Assembly: GCA_944376035.1 (NCBI GenBank)
Contig: CALWBJ010000064.1
Span: forward strand, 1-12,142
DNA: 12,142 nt
Direction: 5' to 3'
Source: an uncultured Clostridia bacterium
GTDB taxonomy: Bacteria; Bacillota; Clostridia; Christensenellales; Borkfalkiaceae
Shown here piece after piece: positions 1 through 6,974 of the stretch; position 1 is the stretch's first letter; each line of letters begins with the position of its first letter. Below the pieces are notes generated by a model. It was not told the origin of the DNA. It did not search any database and worked only from the letters and a program-made list of their open reading frames with translations. A program made the translations under genes and the position numbers.

Positions 1-1244
1 TAAATTTATGCATGGATGAAGCGCATCACATGGGACTCGGAAAGTATCTCGTTAAACACGGATATGTAGCGGACAGAGGCGCTATTTTTATGCGACATCT
101 TTCACGCGTAACAGAAATATGCCGAAAATACGGTTTCAGTCCGCAAATGTTCAGCGATATGATTTTCAGAGTGGGGCTTGATATAAGAGACGTACATAGT
201 TATGTAGGTATGGAAGGAAAAGAGTTTAAAAAAGAATTCAAAGAATCTTTCCCCAAGGATATCGGTCTGATTTTTTGGGATTACTATCATGTAAATAAAG
301 ATTTTTACGATTCGGTATTCGATAAGCACTATGAACTTTCCGATAATGTAATATTCGGGGGCGGAGCATGGACATGGATAGGTTTTGTTCCTAATAATTC
401 ATGGGCGGAAGCAACGCTTGCTCCTGCAATAGAGAGTTTCAAAAAACATTCATGCAAAGACTTTATGATGACTGTTTGGGGCGACGGAGGCGGCGAGGCC
501 TCGCCGTTCTCGATTTTCAGCACTCTTTTATGGACGGCGGAAAGCCTGTTTTCCGGCAGTATAGAAAAAGAAGAGTTGAATAATAGAGCATATGCTCTTT
601 TCGGTAATACGTACGAAGAGTTGAAAAATATCGAAAATGCAAATAAAATGTCTGAAAACAGTATTGCTGAAGGATTAAAACGTAATGCAACAATAAATCC
701 AACCAAATATGCTCTTTATAACGATCCGCTTTTGGGTATACTCGACAGCCATATTTATAAAGAAATGGATGAGTATTTTGCGCGTAATGCTGTTGAAATG
801 AAAAAATATGCGGATAAAAAGGGCAGATTTTCTTATCTTTTCGACACAATGTACCGTCTTACCGATTGTCTTGCGGTAAAGGCTACTCTCGGTATTGATA
901 TCAAAAAAATGTATGACGCCAAGAATTATAAAGAATTAAAAGAGATTACATTAAACCGTATTCCCGAATGTATAATGAAAATTGAGGCATTTTACGAGTC
1001 GTTCAGTGTGCAGTGGCATAAGGACAATAAGAGTTTCGGGTTCGAAGTATTCGATATAAGAATTGGCGGACTTATTCAAAGGCTTAGACATTGCGCTCGG
1101 ATAATAGAGGATTTTACCGAAGGGAAAACAGATAAAATCGACGAACTCGAAAGAAAGCGCATACCCGTTTGTACTTTTATGAAAGACAATGAAGATATAT
1201 GTTTTAACGATTATTGCTGGAATATGTCCGGCTCGATAATATAA
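1..1244 (+). CDS. GH20 family beta-N-acetylhexosaminidase (GH20C/GcnA-like), 5' end outside window
   Basis: This is the C-terminal part of an exo-acting glycosidase that removes terminal GlcNAc (or GalNAc) from glycans by substrate-assisted catalysis. The frame is open from the first base; the ATG at 12 is internal, because the preceding codons (from base 3) read Asn-Leu-Cys in frame. The catalytic Asp-Glu pair of GH20 follows directly (codons at 15 and 18) in the context MDEAHHMGLGKY. Further on are FWDYYHVNKDFY, GGGAWTWIGF and WGDGGGEASPFS, which fit the tryptophan-rich substrate pocket of GH20C/GcnA-type enzymes. The last 200 or so residues should be the alpha-helical C-terminal domain of that subgroup. 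The N-terminal domain and start of the TIM barrel lie outside the window, so presence or absence of a signal peptide cannot be judged. The next gene, 114 bases downstream, is also a glycoside hydrolase, suggesting a glycan-degradation locus. Family assignment is from recalled motifs and is firm; exact substrate is inference. Confidence 0.9.
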   Translation, partial: NLCMDEAHHMGLGKYLVKHGYVADRGAIFMRHLSRVTEICRKYGFSPQMFSDMIFRVGLDIRDVHSYVGMEGKEFKKEFKESFPKDIGLIFWDYYHVNKDFYDSVFDKHYELSDNVIFGGGAWTWIGFVPNNSWAEATLAPAIESFKKHSCKDFMMTVWGDGGGEASPFSIFSTLLWTAESLFSGSIEKEELNNRAYALFGNTYEELKNIENANKMSENSIAEGLKRNATINPTKYALYNDPLLGILDSHIYKEMDEYFARNAVEMKKYADKKGRFSYLFDTMYRLTDCLAVKATLGIDIKKMYDAKNYKELKEITLNRIPECIMKIEAFYESFSVQWHKDNKSFGFEVFDIRIGGLIQRLRHCARIIEDFTEGKTDKIDELERKRIPVCTFMKDNEDICFNDYCWNMSGSII

Positions 1245-1358
1245 AATAATTTATTATCAATTCTTAAAATTTTATTTCTTACTTACGGCAATAACAAAAT
1301 TTAAAATGAATGTTCGTATGCAAGCATATCATATATTTTTCGGAGATTAAATTATATA

Positions 1359-3917
1359 ATGAGAAGTACTGACGATTTTAGACCTGTACCATTTTATTTT
1401 ATAAACGACACTATGGAAAAGGATGAGACCGACCGCCAACTTTCGCTTATGAAAGATAGCGGAGTTTCAGGTTTTTTTCTTCATTCGAGATGCGGCCTTA
1501 CAGAAAACGGTTACGGCACCGAAAAATGGTTTAAAGATATAGAATATATTTGTGAAAAAAGTGCGGAACTCGGACTTGTTCCGTATTTATACGATGAAGA
1601 CGCATATCCCAGCGGAAATGCAGGGGGGATCATTGCCATGACTCACCCTGAATATGTCGCACAGGAACTTAAAGTTATAAAGGCTGAAGTTAAGGGCGGG
1701 AAAGTTAAAGTAATACTTCCCGCTTGCAGGCCGCTTAAAGCGTATCTTGTATGTGAAAATAAAAAAGTATCAGACGTGACTTACGGTTTCGGAGTAATAA
1801 GACGTCATTGGTACGGTAAAGAAATGGAGTCGGATTTTTATAAAGGCCAAGAAAGTGTGCCGATGAAACGTTCGGCAACTTTTAATCCTGAAATAATATT
1901 TTATCTTGAAAATATGCCGGACGGTGTAACAGTATATATTGCTTATACCGTTCGTATTTACACGATTAACCGATTCGGAAGCGTTGCCGATAATTTTAAT
2001 AAAGACTGTGTTGACCTTTTCAAAGAATATTCTTATAATTCATATTTTACGAGAATGTCCGATAAGGCTCTTTCAGCCGTTAAAGGTATTTTTACCGATG
2101 AGCCCTCCGCTTCGGGTATGCTTCCGTGGACAGACTCTGTTGAGAAAACATTTTATGAGCAAAAAGGATATAAAATAGAAGATAATTATTATCATCTTAT
2201 AGCGGACGGGGAATTCGGAGATTTTTCCGATACGGTAAGAAAAGATTATTATAAGGTTGCGTCGGGACTGTTCAGAGATAATTATGTGAAAAATCTGCAC
2301 AGTTTCTGCATGGAAAAGGGCATTGCATTCACAGGCCACCTTGAATGCGAGGAATCGCTATATTATCAGGCTCTTAAATGTCTTAACGTATATGAATGTT
2401 TGTGGGATTTCGATATCCCCGGCTGCGATTTAGTGTTTGATAAAATAGGAACAACCGAAAATCCCGGTCTTATTTTCGGGTTCAGGATAGTTTCTTCTGT
2501 AATGCATCAGCGAGGTTTAAATAAGAGCCTTTGCGAAATGTTTGCTGTCAATCCTTTCAATTTCGGTGAGGACGGCATGCGAAAAGTTTTAAACTGGGCT
2601 TTCGTAAACGATATCAATCTTTGCGTTCCGCATGCGTTTTTCTACGGATATTCGGGTATGAGAAAATACGATGCAGGTAAATCTTTCTTTTTTCAGGATC
2701 CCGATTTTAATAAGTTCGGTAAATTTGCTTCTTATGCGAATAATATAGGTAAATTGCTCGGGAATACAGAAAGCAAAGCAGATACACTACTTGTTATTCC
2801 GAATTGGGAATATGCGGCAGTATGCGGCGTAAACGAAAAAAAATCAGATAATCTTGAAAATTTCTTTTTCGGGACGGTAAGCAAACTTACCGAAAATCAT
2901 ATAGAATTCGACGTTACCGACTGTAATTATATAGAGAATAATTTTTCTTTAGGCAATGCGAAAGTTGGTAAAAAGTATTATAAAAACATAGTTTACGTTT
3001 CCTGCGGCAATAATGTTATGCACTCGGTTAAAGAAAAACTTATTGAAAGCGGGGCAAATATTATTTCGGCAGATGAAGACGGGTGGATAGAAAAATTAAA
3101 ATCCGATTGCAAATTTTTGGATATAATCTGTGAAAATGGAGAAAATAAAAATATACTGTCACTCTGCAAAGAAAAAGCGGACGAAAAAGTTATTTTGCTT
3201 TACAATACTTCTGCCGAATGCGGGATTTACAAAGTGCCTTCGGATGGTAGTAATTATGTATATTTTTATGACGGAGACTCGGATTCTTATAAAACCGTAA
3301 ATCAGGATGAAGGATATATAACTGTTTCTGTTGGAGGATATGAGTTGGCGGTATTTATTTTCTCAGACAAAGAAAAAGCAGTTTGCGGCGAATATATAGC
3401 GGCAAAATTACCGACAAAAGTTTTTGAATATGAATTAAATCCTCAAATGCATTATGTTCCTCCCGTTAAGGTTAAAGCAACGGTAAATAATTATAACGTA
3501 AATGTGGAATTTAATGACAAGAATTTAAGTTATAATAATATCGATTTCACATTGCTCAGGAATTTTTACGGTGTTGATTCACTTAAACTTTTTAATTCCG
3601 TTCTCCGTCCTGTATATGACAATACTTTGCCGCCTGAGAAAAATTATCCCGTAAAAGCGGTTTTCAAGTCAACCTTTAATTGTTACGGCGCGGAAAAAAT
3701 GCTTTTTGAAAAGGAAACTTTTTTAGGGGATTTCGATATTTTTATTAACGGATTGAAAATAGATAAATCAAAATTTATCAGCGAAAATATATATGACTAT
3801 AAAAATCTTACCGTAGATATCAAAAACTATATACGTGAAGGTGAGAATGTTATGGAAATATTATTTGATTCCGCTAAAGAGGATGACGGTATCAACAGCG
3901 AAATCTATTTTATCTGA
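1359..3917 (+). CDS. large cytoplasmic glycoside hydrolase, GH106-like (alpha-L-rhamnosidase-related)
   Basis: 852 residues. The N-terminus (FRPVPFYFINDTMEKDE, then GVSGFFLHSRCGL, then YLYDEDAYPSGNAGG at about residues 78-92) matches the opening of the TIM barrel in GH106-type alpha-L-rhamnosidases and related uncharacterised hydrolases. FTDEP lies at about 245-249 and TGHLECEE at about 325-332, both acid-rich barrel motifs of this group and candidate catalytic positions. The last 90 residues (around DFDIFINGLKI and YIREGENVMEILF) look like a galactose-binding jelly roll. There is no signal peptide or membrane segment, so it probably acts inside the cell on imported oligosaccharides. GGAGA at 1342-1346 is a somewhat distant ribosome binding site for the ATG at 1359. 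The protein ends soon after the DGINSEIYFI motif, where relatives as I remember them continue further. GH2-like or unclassified hydrolase are alternatives; the substrate is not determined by what I can see. Confidence 0.72.
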   Translation: MRSTDDFRPVPFYFINDTMEKDETDRQLSLMKDSGVSGFFLHSRCGLTENGYGTEKWFKDIEYICEKSAELGLVPYLYDEDAYPSGNAGGIIAMTHPEYVAQELKVIKAEVKGGKVKVILPACRPLKAYLVCENKKVSDVTYGFGVIRRHWYGKEMESDFYKGQESVPMKRSATFNPEIIFYLENMPDGVTVYIAYTVRIYTINRFGSVADNFNKDCVDLFKEYSYNSYFTRMSDKALSAVKGIFTDEPSASGMLPWTDSVEKTFYEQKGYKIEDNYYHLIADGEFGDFSDTVRKDYYKVASGLFRDNYVKNLHSFCMEKGIAFTGHLECEESLYYQALKCLNVYECLWDFDIPGCDLVFDKIGTTENPGLIFGFRIVSSVMHQRGLNKSLCEMFAVNPFNFGEDGMRKVLNWAFVNDINLCVPHAFFYGYSGMRKYDAGKSFFFQDPDFNKFGKFASYANNIGKLLGNTESKADTLLVIPNWEYAAVCGVNEKKSDNLENFFFGTVSKLTENHIEFDVTDCNYIENNFSLGNAKVGKKYYKNIVYVSCGNNVMHSVKEKLIESGANIISADEDGWIEKLKSDCKFLDIICENGENKNILSLCKEKADEKVILLYNTSAECGIYKVPSDGSNYVYFYDGDSDSYKTVNQDEGYITVSVGGYELAVFIFSDKEKAVCGEYIAAKLPTKVFEYELNPQMHYVPPVKVKATVNNYNVNVEFNDKNLSYNNIDFTLLRNFYGVDSLKLFNSVLRPVYDNTLPPEKNYPVKAVFKSTFNCYGAEKMLFEKETFLGDFDIFINGLKIDKSKFISENIYDYKNLTVDIKNYIREGENVMEILFDSAKEDDGINSEIYFI

Positions 3918-3940
3918 TTAAAGTTTTATAAACTTTTTTT

Positions 3941-3980
3941 AGCCCGCTAGTTATAAATAGCGAGCTTATTTGTTATTGTT
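3941..3980 (+). terminator. probable rho-independent terminator after the GH106-like gene
   Basis: A 9-bp stem with one mismatch (AGCCCGCTA at 3941-3949 against TAGCGAGCT at 3958-3966) closes an 8-base loop and is followed by the T-rich stretch TATTTGTTATTGTT. It lies 23 bases after the stop codon. The T tract is interrupted, so efficiency is uncertain. On the opposite strand the stem is followed by a run of A, which fits plus-strand termination. Confidence 0.6.
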
Positions 3981-4140
3981 AAATGAGATTTATTTACAGT
4001 TATTTAGGTATTTTTAATTTGCTAATTTAAATTTAATAAAATTTCTCAATCTCTAATTTAGATTTGTTGTTAAATTAACTAATAGAACGATAATAAAGTA
4101 TATGATAGCAAAATATTCAACAACAAAATATTTAATAACA
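3967..4140. other. A+T-rich spacer without recognisable genes
   Basis: This stretch lies between the convergent terminators of the glycosidase gene and of tRNA-Glu. I see no ORF with a ribosome binding site, no convincing promoter and no long repeat, only short A+T palindromes expected by composition. Confidence 0.6.
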
Positions 4141-4173
4141 AAAAAGACACACGAAATTTGAATTTCGTGTGTC
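4141..4173 (-). terminator. rho-independent terminator of tRNA-Glu
   Basis: Read on the minus strand, GACACACGAAAT pairs perfectly with ATTTCGTGTGTC (12 bp, 4-base loop, 4173 to 4146), followed by five T residues (4145-4141) and further T-rich sequence. It begins 4 bases after the CCA end of the tRNA, so the tRNA is transcribed alone at its 3' side. Confidence 0.93.
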
Positions 4174-4177
4174 CAAA

Positions 4178-4252
4178 TGGTAGCCCCATGGGGAATCGAA
4201 CCCCAGTTTCCGCCGTGAGAGGGCGGCGTCTTAACCGCTTGACCATGAGGCC
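4178..4252 (-). tRNA. tRNA-Glu (anticodon CUC)
   Basis: The minus strand reads as a complete 75-nt cloverleaf with encoded CCA. The acceptor stem is GGCCTCA against TGGGGCT, with discriminator A. The D stem is GTC/GAC. The anticodon stem is CCGCC/GGCGG around the loop CTCTCAC, which gives anticodon CUC and decodes GAG. The T stem is TGGGG/CCCCA around TTCGATT. Two wobble pairs (1:72 G-U and 5:68 U-G) occur in the acceptor stem. Its own promoter lies just upstream and a strong terminator just downstream, so it is a single-gene unit between the candidate 6S RNA and the glycosidase locus. Confidence 0.95.
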
Positions 4253-4270
4253 TTATCAAAACGCTTATTT

Positions 4271-4299
4271 ATTCTATCATAACAAAAAAAGATTTGCAA
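4271..4299 (-). promoter_or_regulatory. promoter of tRNA-Glu
   Basis: On the minus strand, -35 TTGCAA (4299-4294) and -10 TAGAAT (4276-4271) are separated by exactly 17 bases, with an extended -10 TGA directly before the -10 hexamer. A start site about 7 bases downstream would give a leader of roughly 10-13 bases before the tRNA at 4252. The -35 is embedded in TTGTTGCAA, also found at the 6S-like RNA and holA promoters. Confidence 0.8.
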
Positions 4300-4319
4300 C
4301 AAAATGAAAGGATTATTTT

Positions 4320-4518
4320 AAAAAAACCCGCGATTGCCGACGGAAAAGAAAATAATAACCCGTTTTGTAAACAGGTGAATGCCGCGCTTATTGCATCTGC
4401 ATCTCTTTATACGGCCTTGAAAACAAAAGCCAAGAGCTCCGCTCCTCAATACAGACAACGGCTTTCTTTTATATTATCTGTGGATTTTTTTTGCTTTTCC
4501 TATCGCACAGCGCAGGCT
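4320..4518 (-). ncRNA. candidate 6S RNA (ssrS-like): long rod-shaped RNA with central bubble
   Basis: On the minus strand, a promoter is followed by about 195 nt that fold back on themselves. CCTGCG (4516-4511) pairs with CGCGGG (4332-4327). GGAAAAG (4500-4494) pairs with CTTTTCC (4348-4342). Eight A plus TCC (4492-4482) pairs with GGGTTATTATTTT (4361-4349) with two bulged A. ACAG (4481-4478) pairs with CTGT (4374-4371). GCCG (4462-4459) pairs with CGGC (4384-4381) and leads to an apical arm. Between the last two helices is an asymmetric internal loop, 15 nt (A-rich) against 6 nt. The closing stem is followed by seven T, which would serve as terminator. Length, end-to-end pairing and central bubble are those of 6S RNA, which binds the housekeeping RNA polymerase by mimicking an open promoter. 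Identity is inferred from architecture, not sequence similarity; another structured RNA is possible. The plus-strand ORF across it (4294-4566) is probably chance. Confidence 0.58.
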
Positions 4519-4524
4519 GATTAT

Positions 4525-4553
4525 ATTTTAACAGAATGCAAGGCATATTGCAA
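4525..4553 (-). promoter_or_regulatory. promoter of the candidate 6S RNA
   Basis: On the minus strand, -35 TTGCAA (4553-4548, within TTGTTGCAA) and -10 TAAAAT (4530-4525) are 17 bases apart with extended -10 TGT. The predicted start is an A near 4518, two bases before the closing stem of the RNA. An overlapping TATAAT (4525-4520) could act as an alternative -10, but it has no matched -35. Confidence 0.72.
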
Positions 4554-4562
4554 CAAATATAA

Positions 4563-4591
4563 TTGACAATTTTTACCTTTTAAATTAAAAT
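4563..4591 (+). promoter_or_regulatory. promoter of comEC
   Basis: A perfect -35 TTGACA (4563-4568) and -10 TAAAAT (4586-4591) are separated by 17 bases, a near-consensus housekeeping promoter. The start would fall near 4598, giving a leader of about 22 bases before the ATG at 4620. It stands back to back with the 6S-like RNA promoter; only nine bases separate the two -35 boxes. Confidence 0.8.
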
Positions 4592-4619
4592 TTATTTTAA
4601 TACAAAAGAGAAAAAATTG

Positions 4620-6761
4620 ATGAAAAAGATAATGAATTTCAGGCCGATAACTTTTTGTGCCGCGTCGATAATTTTCGGTATTGTCGCAGCAAACTTCTTC
4701 GCGACAAAAGTTTATTATGCGGCTTATATAGTTATTGCCGTTGCATTTTTATGTATTGTTTCTTTCCTTTTGCTGACTGTTAAAAGTAAAACATTCAAGC
4801 GCAATCTGATATTTTCTATTATATTTGCTTTGGTATTTTCTCTCGGCGCGGTTTTATATACGGTTAATCTGAAAGATTATGAGAACGCCGATCTTTCAAG
4901 CCCCACCGTTTCGGTAACAGGAAGAATTACGGAAGAACGTCCTACGGAAAACGGTAAAAGATTTACTGTCGGCAACGCGATATTGGACGGAATTTATAAA
5001 GGAAATTTATATTATAAAATCTGTGTCTATGTAAACGGAGATACGGAGGCGGAACTTGGCGATATTATAAACTTTAAGACAACGTTGTATGATAAAAATA
5101 TTATTTATGAAGGGGAAATCAACGTTTACCCGATTGCGGAAAATATTAAATACGATGCTTATGTTTCAGGTGAAAATATTGAAATTGTGAAAAGCAGTCC
5201 TTCTGTATTCGAAAGGGTAAATTTATTTATGCGCGACTCTTTGAAAGAAGGGTTAGGTGATAACGAATATCCTGTAGGTTACGCGCTTTTGTGCGGTAAT
5301 TCCGATTATATGGACAGCGAACTTCTGACAGATTACAGAAATGCAGGCGTCGCTCATATTTTTGCAGTTTCAGGTTTGCATATAAACTTTCTGGCAACCG
5401 CGCTCGGTTTTATGCTCAGTAAACTCAGAATGGAAAAGTATGGTAAATTCAGTCTGATTGTTTTAGTTTTGTTTTTCTATTCAGGCGTTTGCGGGTTTTC
5501 ATCATCTTCAATAAGAGCGGCAATAATGTCTTCGGTGTTTATGTTTTCCGATATAATCGGTAAAAGATATGATAATCTGACTTCTTTAAGCATTGCCGCA
5601 ATAATAATTACTTTGATTTTCCCGATGCAGGTTTTCTGTGTGGGGTTTCAATTATCATTCGCGGTTGTTCTAGGCATTTTACTTCTTGGCAGACCAATTT
5701 CGGCTCTCTTTAAATTTTTGCCCGCAAAAATTTCACTTTCATTAGGGACGGTATTTGCTGCGCAGATAGTTGGAATTCCCATATGTCTCGCATCATTCGG
5801 AGAGTTTTCCGTAATAGCGATAATCGCAAACCTTATTTTTATACCTTTCGTCGCTTTTCTTTATATTTTCACTTTTGTCGCAACAATTCTCGGCGGTTTG
5901 CTGAATATACCTACAATAACATTGTTTCTTCCCAATTATCTTTTTGTGGCTGTCAATTTTATTATCTCTGTCTTTGATTACAGCTTATTTATTATAGGCG
6001 GGTTCACATTAGGAGTTTTTTGTATACCTTATTATGCTTCCGTAATTTTATATTCCGGTTTATTTAATTTTAAGAGAGTTGTAAAAATTTGTGCCGTATG
6101 CATTCTTGCTGTAATTTGCGCGGCAGGTTGTTTTACGGTAAATTATATTGACGGAAAACATGTGAAACTTTACGCAATAGGAAGTTCAGGTATTTGTGCT
6201 ACTGTTATCAGGGGAGACTCAGATGCTTTGATATTAAGCGAATTTGAAAAAGACTGTTCTCTTGCAAGGGTTGATCGGGCAGTTACGGCATTTGGCATCA
6301 AATACTTCGATTATGTTTTTATTCCCGGAAACGAAAATAAAATAGATTCACAGATAGCATTAACAAGACTGCGCCAAGTCGCGGAAGTAAGAAAAGTGTA
6401 TTTATGTGAAAATCTTAGTGAATCTGAAATAACCGTACTGGAAAAATCTTTTCCCGAAACTGAGTTTTATATTTGTTCGTCAGGAGACAGAGTAGGCGGT
6501 GAAGTGGTAGCATATACTTTTACTGCCGAAGGTTATGCCGTGGAAATTAAGACGGAAAATACAAAAGGTCTGATTTTTTCCCGTGTGGGAGAAACTTTCG
6601 ACTCTTACGGAAAAGGCGAGGGGTATGGTTTGATTATTGCAAACGATTGTGCGGAAAGAATTTTTAACGCTTATCAATCGGATAATTATCTGGTTTACAG
6701 AAGAAATAATATTTATTATGACGCAGAAACTCGCGGTAACTATCTTTATAGTTTATCTTAA
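4620..6761 (+). CDS. comEC: ComEC/Rec2-family DNA-uptake channel protein
   Basis: 713 residues from the ATG at 4620. A TTG directly in front would add one residue; only a weak AAAGAGA site precedes both. ComEC forms the inner-membrane channel that passes single-stranded DNA into the cell during natural transformation. Two or three N-terminal membrane segments (about 8-80) are followed by the soluble DUF4131/OB-like domain (about 90-190). The competence core begins with NAGVAHIFAVSGLHINFLA (about 241-259), the family hallmark, then CGFSSSSIRAAIMSS and a series of membrane helices to about 510. The C-terminus (about 514-713) corresponds to the metallo-beta-lactamase-like domain but is degenerate: where the HxHxDH metal motif is expected after GIKYFDYVFIP, the residues are GNENKID. 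holA follows, as in Bacillus, which supports the call. comEA and comEB are not in the window, so working competence cannot be inferred. Confidence 0.93.
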   Translation: MKKIMNFRPITFCAASIIFGIVAANFFATKVYYAAYIVIAVAFLCIVSFLLLTVKSKTFKRNLIFSIIFALVFSLGAVLYTVNLKDYENADLSSPTVSVTGRITEERPTENGKRFTVGNAILDGIYKGNLYYKICVYVNGDTEAELGDIINFKTTLYDKNIIYEGEINVYPIAENIKYDAYVSGENIEIVKSSPSVFERVNLFMRDSLKEGLGDNEYPVGYALLCGNSDYMDSELLTDYRNAGVAHIFAVSGLHINFLATALGFMLSKLRMEKYGKFSLIVLVLFFYSGVCGFSSSSIRAAIMSSVFMFSDIIGKRYDNLTSLSIAAIIITLIFPMQVFCVGFQLSFAVVLGILLLGRPISALFKFLPAKISLSLGTVFAAQIVGIPICLASFGEFSVIAIIANLIFIPFVAFLYIFTFVATILGGLLNIPTITLFLPNYLFVAVNFIISVFDYSLFIIGGFTLGVFCIPYYASVILYSGLFNFKRVVKICAVCILAVICAAGCFTVNYIDGKHVKLYAIGSSGICATVIRGDSDALILSEFEKDCSLARVDRAVTAFGIKYFDYVFIPGNENKIDSQIALTRLRQVAEVRKVYLCENLSESEITVLEKSFPETEFYICSSGDRVGGEVVAYTFTAEGYAVEIKTENTKGLIFSRVGETFDSYGKGEGYGLIIANDCAERIFNAYQSDNYLVYRRNNIYYDAETRGNYLYSLS

Positions 6762-6924
6762 TTAAAAAATAATATTTTGATAATTTTACATTTAAATCAT
6801 ATGTAATAATTATCTCAATAATATTATAATATTTGATAAATATTTACTTTGGTTTAATAATTTAAATAAAATAATATAATATTTAAACAAAATAAACTAT
6901 TAACGAAGTAAATAAATATAATTG
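6762..6924. other. very A+T-rich intergenic region upstream of the holA promoter
   Basis: Almost wholly A/T, with one perfect 14-base palindrome (AATATTATAATATT, 6820-6833). No coding signal and no convincing terminator for comEC are visible. A-tracts could act as an upstream promoter element for holA, but this is inference. Confidence 0.45.
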
Positions 6925-6953
6925 TTGCAAAAATAAATAAAAAGTGATACAAT
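6925..6953 (+). promoter_or_regulatory. promoter of the holA-cdaA operon
   Basis: -35 TTGCAA (6925-6930, within TTGTTGCAA at 6922-6930) and -10 TACAAT (6948-6953) are 17 bases apart with extended -10 TGA. Transcription would start near 6960, leaving a leader of about 15 bases that consists mostly of the ribosome binding site GGGAG (6963-6967). Confidence 0.83.
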
Positions 6954-6974
6954 GATATAAGTGGGAGTAAGGCT

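Noticed and set aside
12..14. ATG as the start of the first gene
   Set aside because: It lies one codon before the GH20 catalytic Asp-Glu pair and the frame is open upstream to the window edge, so it is internal.
329..706. 125-codon minus-strand ORF
   Set aside because: Antisense to the GH20 gene, whose motifs (for example WGDGGGEASPFS) fix the plus-strand frame.
4053..4259. 68-codon minus-strand ORF
   Set aside because: It begins at the tRNA-Glu 5' end and runs through the tRNA and its terminator, so it is not coding.
4294..4566. 90-codon plus-strand ORF between tRNA-Glu and comEC
   Set aside because: It starts with TTG inside the tRNA promoter, has no ribosome binding site, has no recognisable domain, and covers the self-complementary RNA on the other strand; the RNA explains the sequence better.
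6820..6833. 14-bp perfect palindrome after comEC
   Set aside because: It is composed only of A and T in an almost pure A/T region, so chance or a weak structure is the simplest account; no T tract makes it a terminator.
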